Source: Cordia subcordata (taxonomy: Eukaryota; Streptophyta; Magnoliopsida; Boraginales; Cordiaceae). From it: DNA of 64,000 nucleotides. Position 1 is the stretch's first letter. The number at the start of each line of letters is the position of its first letter. The position numbers and the translations under genes were made by a program. This document shows positions 37,240 through 48,748 of the stretch, in pieces. The stretch covers positions 819,501 through 883,500 of the forward strand of contig JAPTOF010000021.1 in the NCBI GenBank assembly GCA_028554755.1, in the 5' to 3' direction. The notes under the pieces are model-generated. The model was not told where the DNA came from. It made no database searches and saw only the letters and a list, made by a program, of their open reading frames with translations.

Positions 37240-38015
37240 TTATAATTTGGAGAAGAAGAGTAGAACTGTAGACCAATCACTAGACAACTTGCTCTTTGTT
37301 GCGCCATTCTTTTAGTGAATAATATATGCTCCGGTTGTGGAGTTACATTTGTCTTAAAGGATTTATTTTTATAAGCCACGAAGTTTTATTATGCAAAGTA
37401 ACAGTGGATCTAGAGTACCATATTTCCCATTTCTCATGTAATTAGTTGAAGAGTAGAAAATCTCTTTAACCAATTCGAGTAATATTTTAGCCCAGCAAGT
37501 TCAAAGGAAACGAGCGAGAATTCTCTCATTATGTATATTATGCGTGAGTGAAATTTAAAAAGTTAACCAATGATCTAGTAGTCTAGTAGTATATTTTTTA
37601 TTTTTAGTGTAAGTGGTCCTGAAATCAAAGTCAACCGTTAATAAATCTTTCATATTTTTTATTATAGCCTATTAAATGTTTACTACATTTAATTCATAAT
37701 ATTACATCTCATACACGATCCCTTCAAAAAGAAAACAAGAAAAGAAAGGTTTTAACCCATTGTTGAGCGAAGGGGATTGCCAAGTACAAGTATGCTTTCT
37801 TTTTCATAAAAAGACATTAAAGATCGGTTACATACAGTATTTGTATACATTAAAAATTTGATCTTAAAATTGAACTTTTTGCACTTGTAGCCGGAAGCGT
37901 CAAACAGGCATTATGGATAGACTTTTCTATTTATAGAAATATAGTGATGAGTCAGCCTTGGCTTTAAGACCGATAAACCGGATAGGAAGCAAATGCATAC
38001 CAGCAGGGACTATGT
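37240..38015. other. Intergenic, nothing recognised
   Basis: AT-rich spacer between two TIR elements. No coding motif, terminal repeat or duplication partner was found. Confidence 0.4.
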
Positions 38016-38400
38016 TGTGTTTGGTATAAGCTTATTATAAAATACTTATTTTATTGATATTTTTATAAAAGAGTACGGTTCGTTTTGAATTTTTATAAAA
38101 TATTTGTGATAAGATAAACACTATGGTTGTTTTGGGGTTAAAAGTAGTTCAAGTGGTTGAAACTACTTCTTCCAAAAGTAATGATTTGAGTTCAAATCTC
38201 GTATGGGACAGGGAGTTGAGTTGAGGATAGGGGTTTGTATTGAAAAGAAAAACTTAAAAAATATTATGGCTTGTTTTGAGTTTTTATAAATAATTGTGAT
38301 AAGAGATCTTATGTGTCTTATAAGATAAACAAGAACAATAAACATTGTCTCCTTCACATCAATGATATAAGTATCTTATAATTAGCTTATTCCAAAAATA
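38016..38400. mobile_element. TIR MITE with a nested SINE
   Basis: The left end reads TTTGGTATAAGCTTATTATA and continues 'aaatacttat'. The reverse complement of the right end reads TTTGGAATAAGCTAATTATA and continues 'agatacttat', about 90% identical over 30 bp. The internal phrase 'tttttataaaatatttgtgataag' echoes sequence at about 45815-45860, and the ends resemble 44774 onward, so this is a small local family. A SINE-like copy occupies 38135-38264. Confidence 0.7.
38122..38278 (+). mobile_element. tRNA-derived SINE-like copy 1
   Basis: 38135-38264 starts GGGTTAAAAGTAGTTCAAGT (box A region), has a box-B-like GAGTTCAAATCTC, and ends in an A-rich segment. Flanking near-duplicates are TATGGTTGTTTTG (38122-38134) and TATGGCTTGTTTTG (38265-38278). 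It belongs to the same family as copies at 45647, 53215, 57252 and 61471. Confidence 0.65.
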
Positions 38401-39272
38401 ACATAAGTAAAGGCCACAGACCTTAGGGTCAAGCTCATGGATTTGTCATTTGAGCTTTTGTATAAGATTACCAAAAAGAACTCAAAAACAAAATCACGTT
38501 TCATATTTCCTACGCTTTTTTTTTTTTCTTTTGAAGGGAGGCAAACGCTTTACAATATTATAACCATTAAACACTTGGGCTATATAGGTAATGTCATGGT
38601 AAAACACTATAATTCTTGTGGCAACATTTATGTACAAATTTTTTTAAGGGAATTTCTTTTTTCTTTTTCTTTTGTGTGTGAGTTGTGGTCAAGAATTAGA
38701 CTGAGTCAGGATTAGAATAGTCAAATTCATGTGTGTGTATATATAAATACATATTCACCTCTTATTTGTGTGTGTGTATACATATATTTGAATTCATAAA
38801 TACTTAACATACTATATTTGAATTAATTAAATTTTAACTAATGTTATATTTCAAAATTATTTTCATCTCCAATATGTATTAAAGCTTTACAAAATCTAAT
38901 ATGAGTTCCAATCTCTAAGATCAGAATATTAAAAAATTAATAAAGAACATTATAATTAAGATATTAAAATCATTTTGCTTTGATTTTCAATTTCGTGCAT
39001 AATTTTATAGTGAATTAGATTTAATTTAGTTCCAACAAAAATATTTGAAAGTTTTAAATTAGTTACGAGCTAGTAATCTCACTCGTGCCAAAATAGCCAT
39101 GAGTAAATTATTCGTGGCGAACTTTGAAACTTTGTTCTTTTACTTTCCCCGATTTTTGACTTCTCACGGCTAAATTTGTAACTCAAGTTGTTGGAGTAGA
39201 ATTGACTAATTCGTCCAAGGTATGTATATACACATACTCCATACATGGACATATATTGATCGATCACCTAAA

Positions 39273-39587
39273 ATGGCACAACAAAGTGAGCCAAGTTATC
39301 CAGTGATTGGTCCACAGATGTGCTCTCCTTCTCCTGTTGAAATTGCAATTCTCAAGAAGTATTTCGGCGACACTGTGGTTGAAGATACTGAAGGCAATCC
39401 CATCTTCCAAGTTAAAGGAGCCTCTTTTTTAAGCATTCATGATAAGCAAACCATCCTTGATGCCGCTGGAAACCCTATTGTTACTTTGCAGGCCAAGGTT
39501 TATTATCTTATAGTTATTCACCTTGATATGGCAAAGCTTAATTTACATATACATGAAAAAGGGCAGTTTAAAATTACATTAACCTTG

Positions 39588-39635
<48 letters not shown>

Positions 39636-40139
39636 AGATACTGACTGCACATTATAGATGGAAAGCATTTAGGGGAGGAAGTACAGACGACAGAGATCTT
39701 ATCTTCAGTGCAAAAACGTCTTCAATAATCCAACCACTTGGGACTGTGTTGCACGTGTTCTTGGCAAGCACAGCATCAGAGGATGTCTATGATTACAAGG
39801 TTAAAGGAAGCTTGCTCCAATGGTCATGTGCTGTTTATAAAGGAGAATCTTCCACCATTGTTGCCCAAGTAAGATCATGAACATATATATTAATTTAATT
39901 AATTAATTAATTAATTAACTCCCATTGCTTAAGTCCCAATTCTTAATTAATTACCTTAATTTTCACATGTGCAGATGAGTAAAAAGTTCACTATGCTCAA
40001 CAAGGACAAGTTTGTGGTGACTGTGTCTCCAAACTTTGACTCTGCCTTTGTTGCTGCACTTATTCTGATCCTTGATGCAACAAATCATCAAAGAGCCAAC
40101 GTAAAAAAAAATATTCGAAGACTTGGAGGTCTCTTCTAA
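39273..40139 (+). CDS. LURP-one-related (LOR) protein, intact, three exons
   Basis: Exons 39273-39497, 39638-39868 and 39975-40139 give 75, 77 and 54 residues (206 in total), with GT/AG introns in phase 0. The start context is 'aaaatggcacaacaa', and no upstream in-frame extension with LOR similarity is seen. The sequence starts MAQQSEPSYPVIGPQMCSPS and contains EGNPIFQVKG, LDAAGNPIVTL and ILTAHYRWKAFRGGSTD. It ends with an ATG-SKKFTML segment and a C-terminal helix region (FVAALILILDA). These are hallmarks of the LOR/DUF567 family, a tubby-like 12-strand barrel around a helix. Arabidopsis LURP1 acts in basal defence against an oomycete; the role of this member is unknown. Length fits the family (about 200-220). 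It is one of two tandem copies, and the other is broken. Confidence 0.88.
39591..39631. repeat. (TG)n microsatellite in LOR intron 1
   Basis: An uninterrupted TG run just before the exon 2 acceptor. The paralogous intron has only a short TG run, so length differs between copies. Confidence 0.88.
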
Positions 40140-40399
40140 ATTAGTGTGAGATGCACTCTCTGTGTGTGATTTTCCTTTTTTTTTTTTTTTTTTCTTTCCT
40201 TTTGTTTAATTCTCTGAGTGTGTACTCCCTTTGCTTCAATAATGCTTGTCCCTTTGATTTTGATTAGGTATTATTGTACTATGAAATTTATCTGATATTC
40301 AAGATTGATCGCTTGTCTAAATCTTCTTCACTAATTTAATTTGGTATAAGTAAAAGGAATAAAATCTAAGAAAGACGATAATTTTCAAATTCAAATCAA

Positions 40400-40402
<3 letters not shown>

Positions 40403-40434
<32 letters not shown>
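40403..40434. repeat. (AT)n microsatellite
   Basis: An AT run that interrupts homology to unit 1 ('atcaaccatata...ggc'). Unit 1 has only one ATA at the same point (about 15979). Confidence 0.88.
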
Positions 40435-40436
<2 letters not shown>

Positions 40437-41732
40437 CTCTAAAAAAAATCTTACCAAAGCCAGAAGCTTCCTGCTAACTACTGTTACTGGCCAAACACAA
40501 ATCTAGATAGCGAACACAAAAATTGTCAAAAGTTCAAATTTTAAGATTCGCTCCATTAATTAAGTTTTATTTTCAACTCGATAAAGGGTGCACGATATAT
40601 AGTAACAAAGCTATTTTCTAATTTTCTTCGTATCTTGAAATCATCACTCATTAATGATACCAGTGAGGAGGGATAAAAGTTTCGCCAGTTTGCTTCTTTT
40701 ATCTTTTCTCCTCTTTTCTTTTTCTCCCAATTTGGAAAATAAAATAAAATAATTGGTTTCAAATTATACAGCTTGAATCTTAAATGAAAATATGAAATTC
40801 AGGAGCTGGGACGTGAGAATGCTTGCAAAATTAATTAAGAGGCTGTTTCAAGGAGTAGCATCCTAGAATTGTTAATATAATAAATATATCAATGTTCTCT
40901 TTCTACAAGTTTAAGTTTTCAGATGAGATGGTAACTCTATATATTATGATATTAGAATTTAGAAACGCAACGATCTCAAGTTCAAAACTCACTACTATCC
41001 ATTTGAAAACATTAAAACTATCTACGTATAAATTTCTAAAAAAATTATACTGCACATGAGGGAGCGTGTTAGTACAATAAATAAGTATACCAACCCTTTT
41101 GCTAGGAATTGTTTTATTCTTGGTAATATGGCTTGGATTCCGTGTAGTTTATTAAAGTATGTCGATCTCCCTTGTGTTTCAATTTTCATAATTTTCTTTT
41201 ATTTTTTGAAACAATGTACCATGTCTCCTGAAGTGGAAGAGCACAAATTCAATTCTCAGAATACACACTGCGTCATTGTTGGGACGAGAGTTTTTCCTTC
41301 ACCACTCTTAGTCGCGATAAAAATTAGTCTTAAGTTTAATATGACTTGTGATTACCCTAACACAAAACAAAAGGACTTTGGACCTTGTATAGTTTACTAA
41401 AGTATGCCCGAACACTCTTGTGTTTTGAATTTGTAATAATTTTTCTTTATTTTCTGAAACAATATACTATGCCTCCTCTGGTGGGAGAATGTATCCTATA
41501 TTTTAGAAATTAAAAAAATTATGAAAAAATTTCAATAAAAAAAAATACGATGCACTTCAAACAAACCATAGAAGAATCGATCTGCTCTACATTCCCTTTT
41601 ATTTTTCTTGATTAGTTCTCAACTTGTGATGGTAGTTGGGATCTGTTGACGCAGTGTGAATTTGGACTGGTTCATTGAAGTGATCATGCCATATTGCTAA
41701 TTGACTTATGTTGATTAATATCAACTAACTCC

Positions 41733-42265
41733 GTGAGGAAAATAATTGGACAATAAATTTTGAATAATTTTTTCCAAGTAGCCTTAGCACAGAAGTTTCG
41801 ACGACCTAATTAATCCAAACGCAAAATGTTGATAAAATCTCTGATGCATTGGAAACGGACAAGCAGTAAATACCACGAAAATTCAGAGACTCCATGAAAG
41901 CAATGTATTATGTATGGTTGGGATTGCTCTTTCATCCATTAGACTGATGTTAATACAAATGAATTAGAGCTCTTGATCTCTTATGGAGATAGATCAATGG
42001 TTAATATTTACTCTTTTTTTTTTTTTTCTCTCATCTATTATACATGTCAATTATTATTTGGGTTAACATCATCTGGTAACCCAAATATTTGTATGCAGTG
42101 ATACTTTATTATCCCTAATTTTTAATTTTAATCACTTATTCTGCAAATTTTAATCAATATTAACATATCCATCTATTCTCAAACTCTCTATGGTATCACG
42201 GAGCCATATCTCATATGACTTAAAACTCTATTTTTATTTTTTCCTTCTTTATTCTGCTCTTGATA
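41733..42265. other. Intergenic, nothing recognised
   Basis: Spacer between LOR unit 2 and a copia relic, including a poly-T run near 42012. The part just before 42266 is probably leader of the copia relic. Confidence 0.4.
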
Positions 42266-42611
42266 ATGGCCACCACATCTTCCACATCAAGTTCATCTTC
42301 ACAGTCCACAACCTCTACCACTGTTAAGGACTCAATCTCCGAACAAAACTCATCACTTGTAGCCATAAATGCAGCTCAACAGCTTCCCTTAAAATTGACC
42401 TCTACCAACTATTATTTTTTGGAAAATGCAATTTGAAGCATTCCTTTTTCGACATCACTTAACTGGTTACGTCGAATTGTTATTGTTAGGCATCCGTGTT
42501 TCTCTCACTCCAAGTGTTATACCAATCATTCGTTCTTGTGCGACGTCAGAAGAAACCTGGAGTAAATTGGCCAAGAATAATATATGGAGCCCCATCATAT
42601 TTCTCGCTAAT

Positions 42612-43127
42612 GTTTTTGTTGGGTTATGGCTCAAAATCCAAGTCCATACAAATTAGGAAAGAATTTTAACGAGAATTAAAATTCTAGTTATGATAAGAGT
42701 CTTAATTATGGTAGGATTGATAGATGAGGAAATCCTTTGTCTTGGAGGACAAGGAAATCTCCTCTATAAATAGGACTCTTGCATTAGTTGTATAAAGTGT
42801 GCCTTAGGAGAGTGTCTTAGGGCCACACCCCATGGGGTGTGGAAGAGAGCCTGAGAGCATCAAGAGTATCTTATATTCGTTCTAGTCCTGTTGAAGATAA
42901 AACCATTATAAGAACTCTGTGGGGAGGATTTAGACTTTTCTGTCCATACAAAAAGTCACCACCTGAGTTGTAATCCCATTATTGTTGAATAGTGGAATTT
43001 ATCCCAGAGGGGATCGTGGACGTAGGCAGAAGGCCGAACCACGTTAAAATATTACGTGTTCTTTATGTGTGTTTTCCGCTGTGCTTTGATGTGTGTGCGT
43101 ACGTCCTCAATTTTTCCCAACAGTTTT
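42612..43127 (+). mobile_element. Solo LTR (copia-type, 506 bp) in the copia relic
   Basis: The LTR is 42617-43122, starts TGTTGGGTTATGG and ends TTTTCCCAACA, with perfect 5-bp duplications GTTTT at 42612-42616 and 43123-43127. It contains a TATA box (CTCTATAAATAGGACTC near 42770) and a downstream 'ggccacaccccatggggtgtgg' palindrome near 42812-42833. No internal sequence follows, so it is a solo LTR. Confidence 0.92.
42773..42780 (+). promoter_or_regulatory. TATA box of the solo LTR
   Basis: TATAAATA in the context CTC-TATAAATA-GGACTC, at the position expected for the U3/R promoter of a plant LTR. Whether it is active cannot be told. Confidence 0.6.
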
Positions 43128-44060
43128 CAAGCAAAAAGATTATTATTATTTTTTTTTTTCAAGATCCTCACCACAGGCAAATACTTCCATAGCGTCGACT
43201 CTTACAAATAATTCTTGCTGGTTACTTGATACTCAAGCATCACGCCATGTGACTTCCGATTTAAATTTGTCTCTTGCTCAGTCCTATGAGGGGCCCGAAG
43301 GTGTGATCATCGGCGATGGTACAGGTCTCAAAATAACTCATATTGGCACTTCTACACTTTTTTCTCCTACTTGTTCTTTTAATCTTTCTAATGTGTTGCA
43401 TGTCCCATCTATGAGTAAGAATTTGATTTCCGTTTCTCAGTTGTGTCATACTAACCAAGTCTCTGTTGAATTCTTTCTGGATTCTTTTCTTTTTGTGTCA
43501 AGGACCTATTATCCTATGAGGGGTCAGATCAAGCACGATGTTTTATGAGTGGACTAACTCCAAGATGTCAAATTCTCCAAACCAAGCATTAGTTAGTCTT
43601 CTAGTTTCCAGGGATATATAAGGCATGATTGTCTTGATAACCCAGATGCCAAAATTCTTGATTTAGTTCTTGCTAATAATTCTTTGTTTATCTCGTCGGT
43701 CACTTACGTCTCATTTTCTAATTCATGCTTTTGCAATAAAATGCATCGTTTGCCTTTTGGTCATTCTACTTTAACTAGCCCTCATCCAATAGAATTAATT
43801 TAGACTGATGCTTAAGGCCCTTCGTCCATTCGTTCAATACATGGTTTTTCATACTATATTCTTTTCATGAATTAAATTTTTTCGCTATCTCAAAAATCAT
43901 ACATGTTTACAATATTTTCGGTATTTAAAAAAAATGGTGGAAAAATACTTTGATAACTCTATTAAAACAATATATTCTGATGGTAGAACGGGGTGCAAAG
44001 GTTTGAAACAAATTTTCACCATTAAGGCATTCAACATCTTCACCACCCTATAACTTATAA

Positions 44061-44770
44061 GCACTTCCAAACACCCTCTAACAGGTATTACCTTGGCAGG
44101 AGAGTAAATCGACTGTGGTCTTGTATCATCAAAGAAATTAGAAATAAAAGAAAAGAAGAAGCAACATCAAAATTGATGTAGCTTTTGAGCCTCGTGGTTT
44201 ACGTCTTTAGATTCGCGGAAAGAGAAGAAATGGAGTGGCCGCTGCTTCTTGCTGATCTTGTGAGTTGTAAGTGATGATGATGATTATGATGATGATGGCT
44301 AATGAATCTTTTCATCCAGCAAAAAATTCCTGTGGTATCTAACTTTAGCCCTTACCTCTCATGATATTTTCGTTTAGGGGCAGCTGATAGAACCCAGTCC
44401 TTTGGTTCCTTACATGCCACTGTCGGTGAAAGATTGGTGGCGGTGCACCGGCGGTGAAGGTGGCTGGGTTTGATTGGGGAAGAAGAGAGAAAATAAAGGA
44501 AAAAGAGCTTTTAAAATTAAAAGACAATTTTATACTTTAAATTTGGTATTTTTTATTTTTATTTTTCAATTTTAATTTAATGTAGATGACTAATATTGTT
44601 ATGTCTTATAACATCGGGGACTAATTGTATCATTTTTGTAACATCAGAGATTAATTGTGTCACTTTTTTTAACATTTGGGACTAAATGTGTTACTTTTAC
44701 AACAATAGAGACTAACAATGGAATTTGCCCCCCAAAAACAGAAAAGAAAGATTAGGGAAGCCGTTATACT
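44061..44770. other. Intergenic, imperfect short repeats
   Basis: No gene was recognised. 44610-44720 contains three or four imperfect copies of a phrase like 'aacat.gggactaattgtat', about 40 bp apart, followed by GGAATTTGCCCC. This looks like the end of a decayed MITE. Confidence 0.4.
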
Positions 44771-45630
44771 TACGCTTTATTTGGTATAAACTTATTATAA
44801 AATGTTTATCTATATAAAAGGGAAAACGGTGGTTTTAGTGCTTAAATTTTGTAAAATGTTGAATTAAGGCCCTGAACTTCAAAACCTTTAATAGAACGGC
44901 TTGACAAGTTTAATTCTTTGCTTTTGTAGTATTTTCTTCCTCCTCAAATCTTAAGTGTATTTTATTTTCTTTTTCCTAGTTTAGATAGATTTTTCTGCAT
45001 GGCATTCGGAGTCTATATAGTATATATACACACAAACTTATAAATTATAACTTGTCTCATATATGTACAAATATATAAAATTTGAACTTTTTTTCTTACT
45101 ATGAGAATATAAATTAATATATATTTTTTTTGTGTTAGTAATAAAAATGTTCATGTATATTTAAATTTTAAAAATTAATTATGTAGCTTAAGCATTAAAA
45201 AATAAGAAGTTTAATAAATTACAATAAACCAAAAAATAAATCTATAAAAAAGCTCATCTTAGAAATTTTAAATAGTAATATGTTATTTTATGGTTTATTT
45301 TTGTTAATTTTTAATACTTAAAATATACAATTAGTCTATATTTTTAATAATATATATATATATATTTAGTAACAGAAAAAATATGTAAATTAATTTATAT
45401 TTCCGTAGCTCACAAAAAAAAACTCCAAAACTTATATATGTAGACATATATATGATAACTTATATTTTGTAAGTTTGTGTGCGTATGCCGCGTATATTTA
45501 GAATACTATATAAGAAAATCTACCTAAGTTATGAAGGAAATTAAAATGCTACCTAATATTTAAAAAAAAATACCATATAAGTAAAGAATTAACACTATTA
45601 GTTAACAATGTGTAAAATATTATTTTTCAT
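44771..45630. other. AT-rich region with a MITE-type left end
   Basis: It starts with 'tttggtataaacttattata', which matches the TIR of the element at 38016-38400. A clear partner right end was not located. The rest is AT-rich without coding signal. Confidence 0.4.
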
Positions 45631-45755
45631 AAGTTCAAGTCCTTATGAGATTAAGAGTTAGCTCAAGTAGGTCAAACTATTTCCTTTAACGGTAAGATCT
45701 TGGGTTCAATCCTATGGAATGGGAGTTTTAGCCAAAAAAAAGTTCAAACCCTTAT
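45631..45755 (+). mobile_element. tRNA-derived SINE-like copy 2
   Basis: 45647-45739 carries a box-A-like TTAGCTCAAGTAGG and a box B GGGTTCAATCC matching the tRNA consensus, and ends in an A-run. The flanks are AAGTTCAAGTCCTTAT (45631-45646) and AAGTTCAAACCCTTAT (45740-45755), a 16-bp target duplication with two mismatches. Confidence 0.72.
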
Positions 45756-45978
45756 ACTAAAGGCTTATTTCATGTTTTGCAAAGTTTAAGTCATAAAGCT
45801 ACTATCTTTCCTGCATAAAAAAGTATGATTTGTTTTAATTTTTAATAAAATGTTTGTGATGAAATATTTTATTTATAATTACAAAAAATAATCATAAAAT
45901 AGATTAGTTATATTTTATAAAATAAGAAGTATAATTTGTTTTGAGACGAACTCTCCCATCGGTTCAAACACTCCTTTT

Positions 45979-46140
45979 GATGTTTCATGTTATTACCAAG
46001 AGCCTGTTTGGCAAAATTAGTTGTTTAAGTAGCTGATAACTGTTTGGCTAGCTATTTGTGATGTTTTATCTTATTATCAAGGGCTTATTCAGCAAAATTA
46101 GCTGTTTGAATAACTGATAACTATTTTTATAATTGATAGT
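45979..46140. repeat. 81-bp imperfect tandem duplication
   Basis: 'gatgtttcatgttattacca' at 45979 and 'gatgttttatcttattatca' at 46060 start two units of 81 bp. Each contains 'agcaaaattag.tgttt.a' and 'ctgataact'. The unit resembles a MITE terminus (CTGTTTGGCAAAATTAG). Confidence 0.65.
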
Positions 46141-46403
46141 TATTGCATTTTAGGTGTTAGCTAATAGCTTTTTTAAAAGATATATTCAGTAAAACTAGTT
46201 GTTTAACTAACTGGTAAATTACAAAATGACATAAAAGGATATCAAAATCAGCTCATTAATGTCATTATTGTTATTATATAATTATATAACAATTATTATT
46301 TCTAGTATTATTATAATTGAAATATGATAATAGATTTATAATTTTAATACTAATAGTGATACTAAACTAATAAATAGTGATACTAAATTATTATTATTAA
46401 TAA

Positions 46404-46404
46404 C

Positions 46405-46467
<63 letters not shown>
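46404..46467. repeat. (AAT)n microsatellite
   Basis: About 64 bp of near-perfect AAT trinucleotide repeat. Confidence 0.92.
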
Positions 46468-46468
<1 letters not shown>

Positions 46469-46986
46469 TAATTTTGATTTGGTCACTCATAAAATTTTAT
46501 AATTAATGTAATTATATTGTAGCTAAAATAATTAAAATCACGCAAAATTTGATGTGGCAAGCTAAATTTGATATAAGGGTGTTAATAATATAGTTTGTTC
46601 TTGTTTATTGCTTTTCTTTTTTGCATTATTAAAAATTTGAGATAAATAGAAATTAATAGATAAACTTTTATCCACATATGATTTCTAATAACGGATAAAA
46701 TTTAATCCCATTTGATAAATTTTGTCCTTATTACTAATAACTTAGGGCTAGGACGGAGAAACAAAGGGTTAAAACAGTATTTTCTTATTTTAAAACGTTA
46801 AAACTTATAACGTTTGAAATATGCTACCTAAAACATTAAACGGTAAGATAAAAAGCTAGTTTATCGAACAAGGATAAATACCAAAAAGCATTGTGATAAA
46901 GTCAAAACGCTAAAAACTGTATAAAATGTTATTGCCGGACACCCTCTCATTCTTTTGGCACTTGAACACAAATTTCTGCAAAAAAG
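46468..46986. other. Upstream region of the PPR gene
   Basis: AT-rich sequence between the trinucleotide repeat and the PPR start codon. It presumably holds the promoter and 5' leader, but I see no TATA box that I would assign with confidence. Confidence 0.35.
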
Positions 46987-48457
46987 ATGTCGAGGAAAAG
47001 AGCGGTATCAGCAGCAAGACAACTATGGCTGAGCTTCACATCGTCCCCTTACTCAACATCTTCAAAGAAATCTTTGCCCAACTATTACCTAAGGAAAAGA
47101 AGATGGTCACTTTCTCCATACAAAGCCAAATGGCATCAAACCTTCAGTCATCAATTAGCATTTCAAGCCCTCCAAGAATCAGCAAAATCTTCACCAACCA
47201 ATATCCTCTCATCCCTTATTGATTCATTCGCTGCTTACCAGTGTGACCCAACACCAAATGCATACCACTTTGTGCTCAAATCCCTTGCCAGAGACCCCTC
47301 TACATGGGATCAAATCCCTCAGGTACTTGACCACATGCAAAAAGTTGCCAGCTTTGAGACACCTGAATGGATTTTCATCCAATTGATTAAGTTTTATGGT
47401 CATTCCGGTATGTTAAGCCATGCTTTTGAGCTTTTCTTTAATATGCCCAAACACAGATGCAACCCTTCTGTGGAATCTTTAAATGCTTTGCTTTTTGTGC
47501 TATGTGGAAAAAGAAGGGGTCTTGATTTTGTGCCTCAGGTATTAATTAAGAGTCAATTGATGAACATTCGTGTGGAAGAAAAGAGTTTTGAGATATTAAT
47601 TAGAGGTCTTTGTAGGTTTGGTAAGGTTAAATATGCTGTTGAATTGGTGAATTATATGGTAAATGAAGCGTTTGTTTTGGATGAAAGGATTTGTTCATTG
47701 ATTGTCATGAAAATGTGCGAGGAGAAGGGTTTTGATAAAGCTGAGATTTTGGGGTTCTTGGAGGAGATGCAGAAGTTTGGGCTTACTGCGAGAAGAGTTG
47801 ATTGGTGCAATGTGATCAGATTTTTGGTGAACAACAAGAAGGGTGTTGATGCATTAGAGGTTTTGAATCGGATGAAGAATGATGGAATTGAGCCGGATGG
47901 TTTGTGTTATAATTTGGTTTTAGAAGGATTGGTGTCAGAGGGTTCGTATGGGAAGGTGGATGATGTGTTTGATGATATGCTTGTGTCTGGTTTGGTTCCC
48001 GACTATCATACCTTTAATGTGTATATAAGTGGTCTGTGTATGCAGAATAAGGTGGAGGAAGGAATTAAGATGCTGACTTCGATGGAGGAGTTGGGGTGTA
48101 GAGCTGATTCGGTCACCTATAATACAATCTTGGAGGCTTTGTGTCGTGATGGAAAGCTGGGTATGGCGAAGGAGCTTCTTGTGCAGATGAAAGGGAAGGG
48201 GGTGCAGATAAATGTTCAGACACATGAGATTGTGGCTGTAGGTTTGGCTAGTCATGGATGGTGAACTAGACGAGGCTTGTGGTTTATTAGAGGACGTAGT
48301 GAGTAAGTCTTCTCTTCATCATTCTTTGGCAGTTGATGAGATAATATATCTGTTGTGTCTAAGGGGTGGGTTTGATAAAGCTTTGGAAGTTCTTGAAGAA
48401 ATGGTAGGTAAGAATGTTAATCCTGGAGTCTGGGCATGGGAAGCACTTCTACAATGA
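46987..48457 (+). CDS. P-class pentatricopeptide-repeat protein, single exon, apparent frameshift near the end
   Basis: The frame from 46987 gives 425 residues. It starts MSRKRAVSAARQLWLSFTSS, basic and serine-rich as in a mitochondrial or plastid targeting peptide. About ten 35-residue PPR motifs follow from residue 91 on, for example at 197 (VEEKSFEILIRGLCRFGKV), 304 (DGLCYNLVLEGLVSEGS), 339 (DYHTFNVYISGLC) and 374 (DSVTYNTILEALCRDGKL). PPR proteins bind organellar RNA. The frame stops at 48262-48264 inside a PPR motif. The motif continues in another frame from 48254 (GELDEACGLLEDVV, then AVDEIIYLLCLRGGFDKALE) to a stop at 48455-48457, giving about 490 residues if joined. A one-base change near 48250 would restore the frame. 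It may be a real mutation or a sequence error. PPR genes are usually intronless, as here. Confidence 0.82.
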
Positions 48458-48748
48458 TCTGGAATTGCATATAGTTTTCATGAGCTTGTTTGAATGTATT
48501 TATGTGAAATCATTTCCACGAACTCCTGTGGCCAATCTTTTCCGGGTTGGTGAATTAAGCTATTATTGCAAAACATGGAGCTTGGCTGATGCCTCTTGGT
48601 GCTTTATCTGTAGTTCGTGGGCAAGCCAGGGGTTGTGGTGTTTAACTTTGGCATTTAAAAGGAAGCACATCAACTAGAACAATTTTTATAAGCTAGTAAG
48701 CAGGTTTTATTGCCTGATCTTCTGGTACATTTGACACTTACAAGTGAA

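Larger units (their letters stand above)
38660..41732 (+). repeat. Duplicated LOR unit 2, uninterrupted
   Basis: About 3.07 kb containing the intact LOR gene and its downstream flank. Left and right halves match 11585-16164 and 34811-35760. It keeps empty sites for at least two of the insertions seen in unit 1, so it best represents the ancestral arrangement. It has its own private (TG)n, (AT)n and poly-T expansions. Confidence 0.85.
42266..44060 (+). pseudogene. Ty1/copia relic: gag start, protease, integrase fragments
   Basis: Gag starts at 42266 with MATTSSTSSSSSQSTTS and continues to the conserved LPLKLTSTNYYF, then, after a frameshift, KMQFEAFLFRHHLTGYVELL. The protease lies near 43215 (WLLDTQASRHVT, where the usual DTGA is DTQA), followed by NVLHVPSMSKNLISVSQL. 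Integrase pieces include HRLPFGHSTLTS (about 43744-43779) and NSIKTIYSDGRTG (about 43960-43998). Most of gag between the first segment and the protease is missing. RT and LTRs of this element are absent. A solo LTR of another element splits it. Confidence 0.8.

Noticed and set aside
45652..45720. tRNA gene, because box A and box B consensus words are present
   Set aside because: The segment cannot be folded by eye into a full cloverleaf with paired acceptor and anticodon stems, and it has target duplications and an A-rich end, so a SINE-like element is the better call.
46926..47222. 98-codon plus-strand frame overlapping the PPR start
   Set aside because: Shadow of the PPR reading frame; it lacks PPR motifs while the overlapping frame has them.
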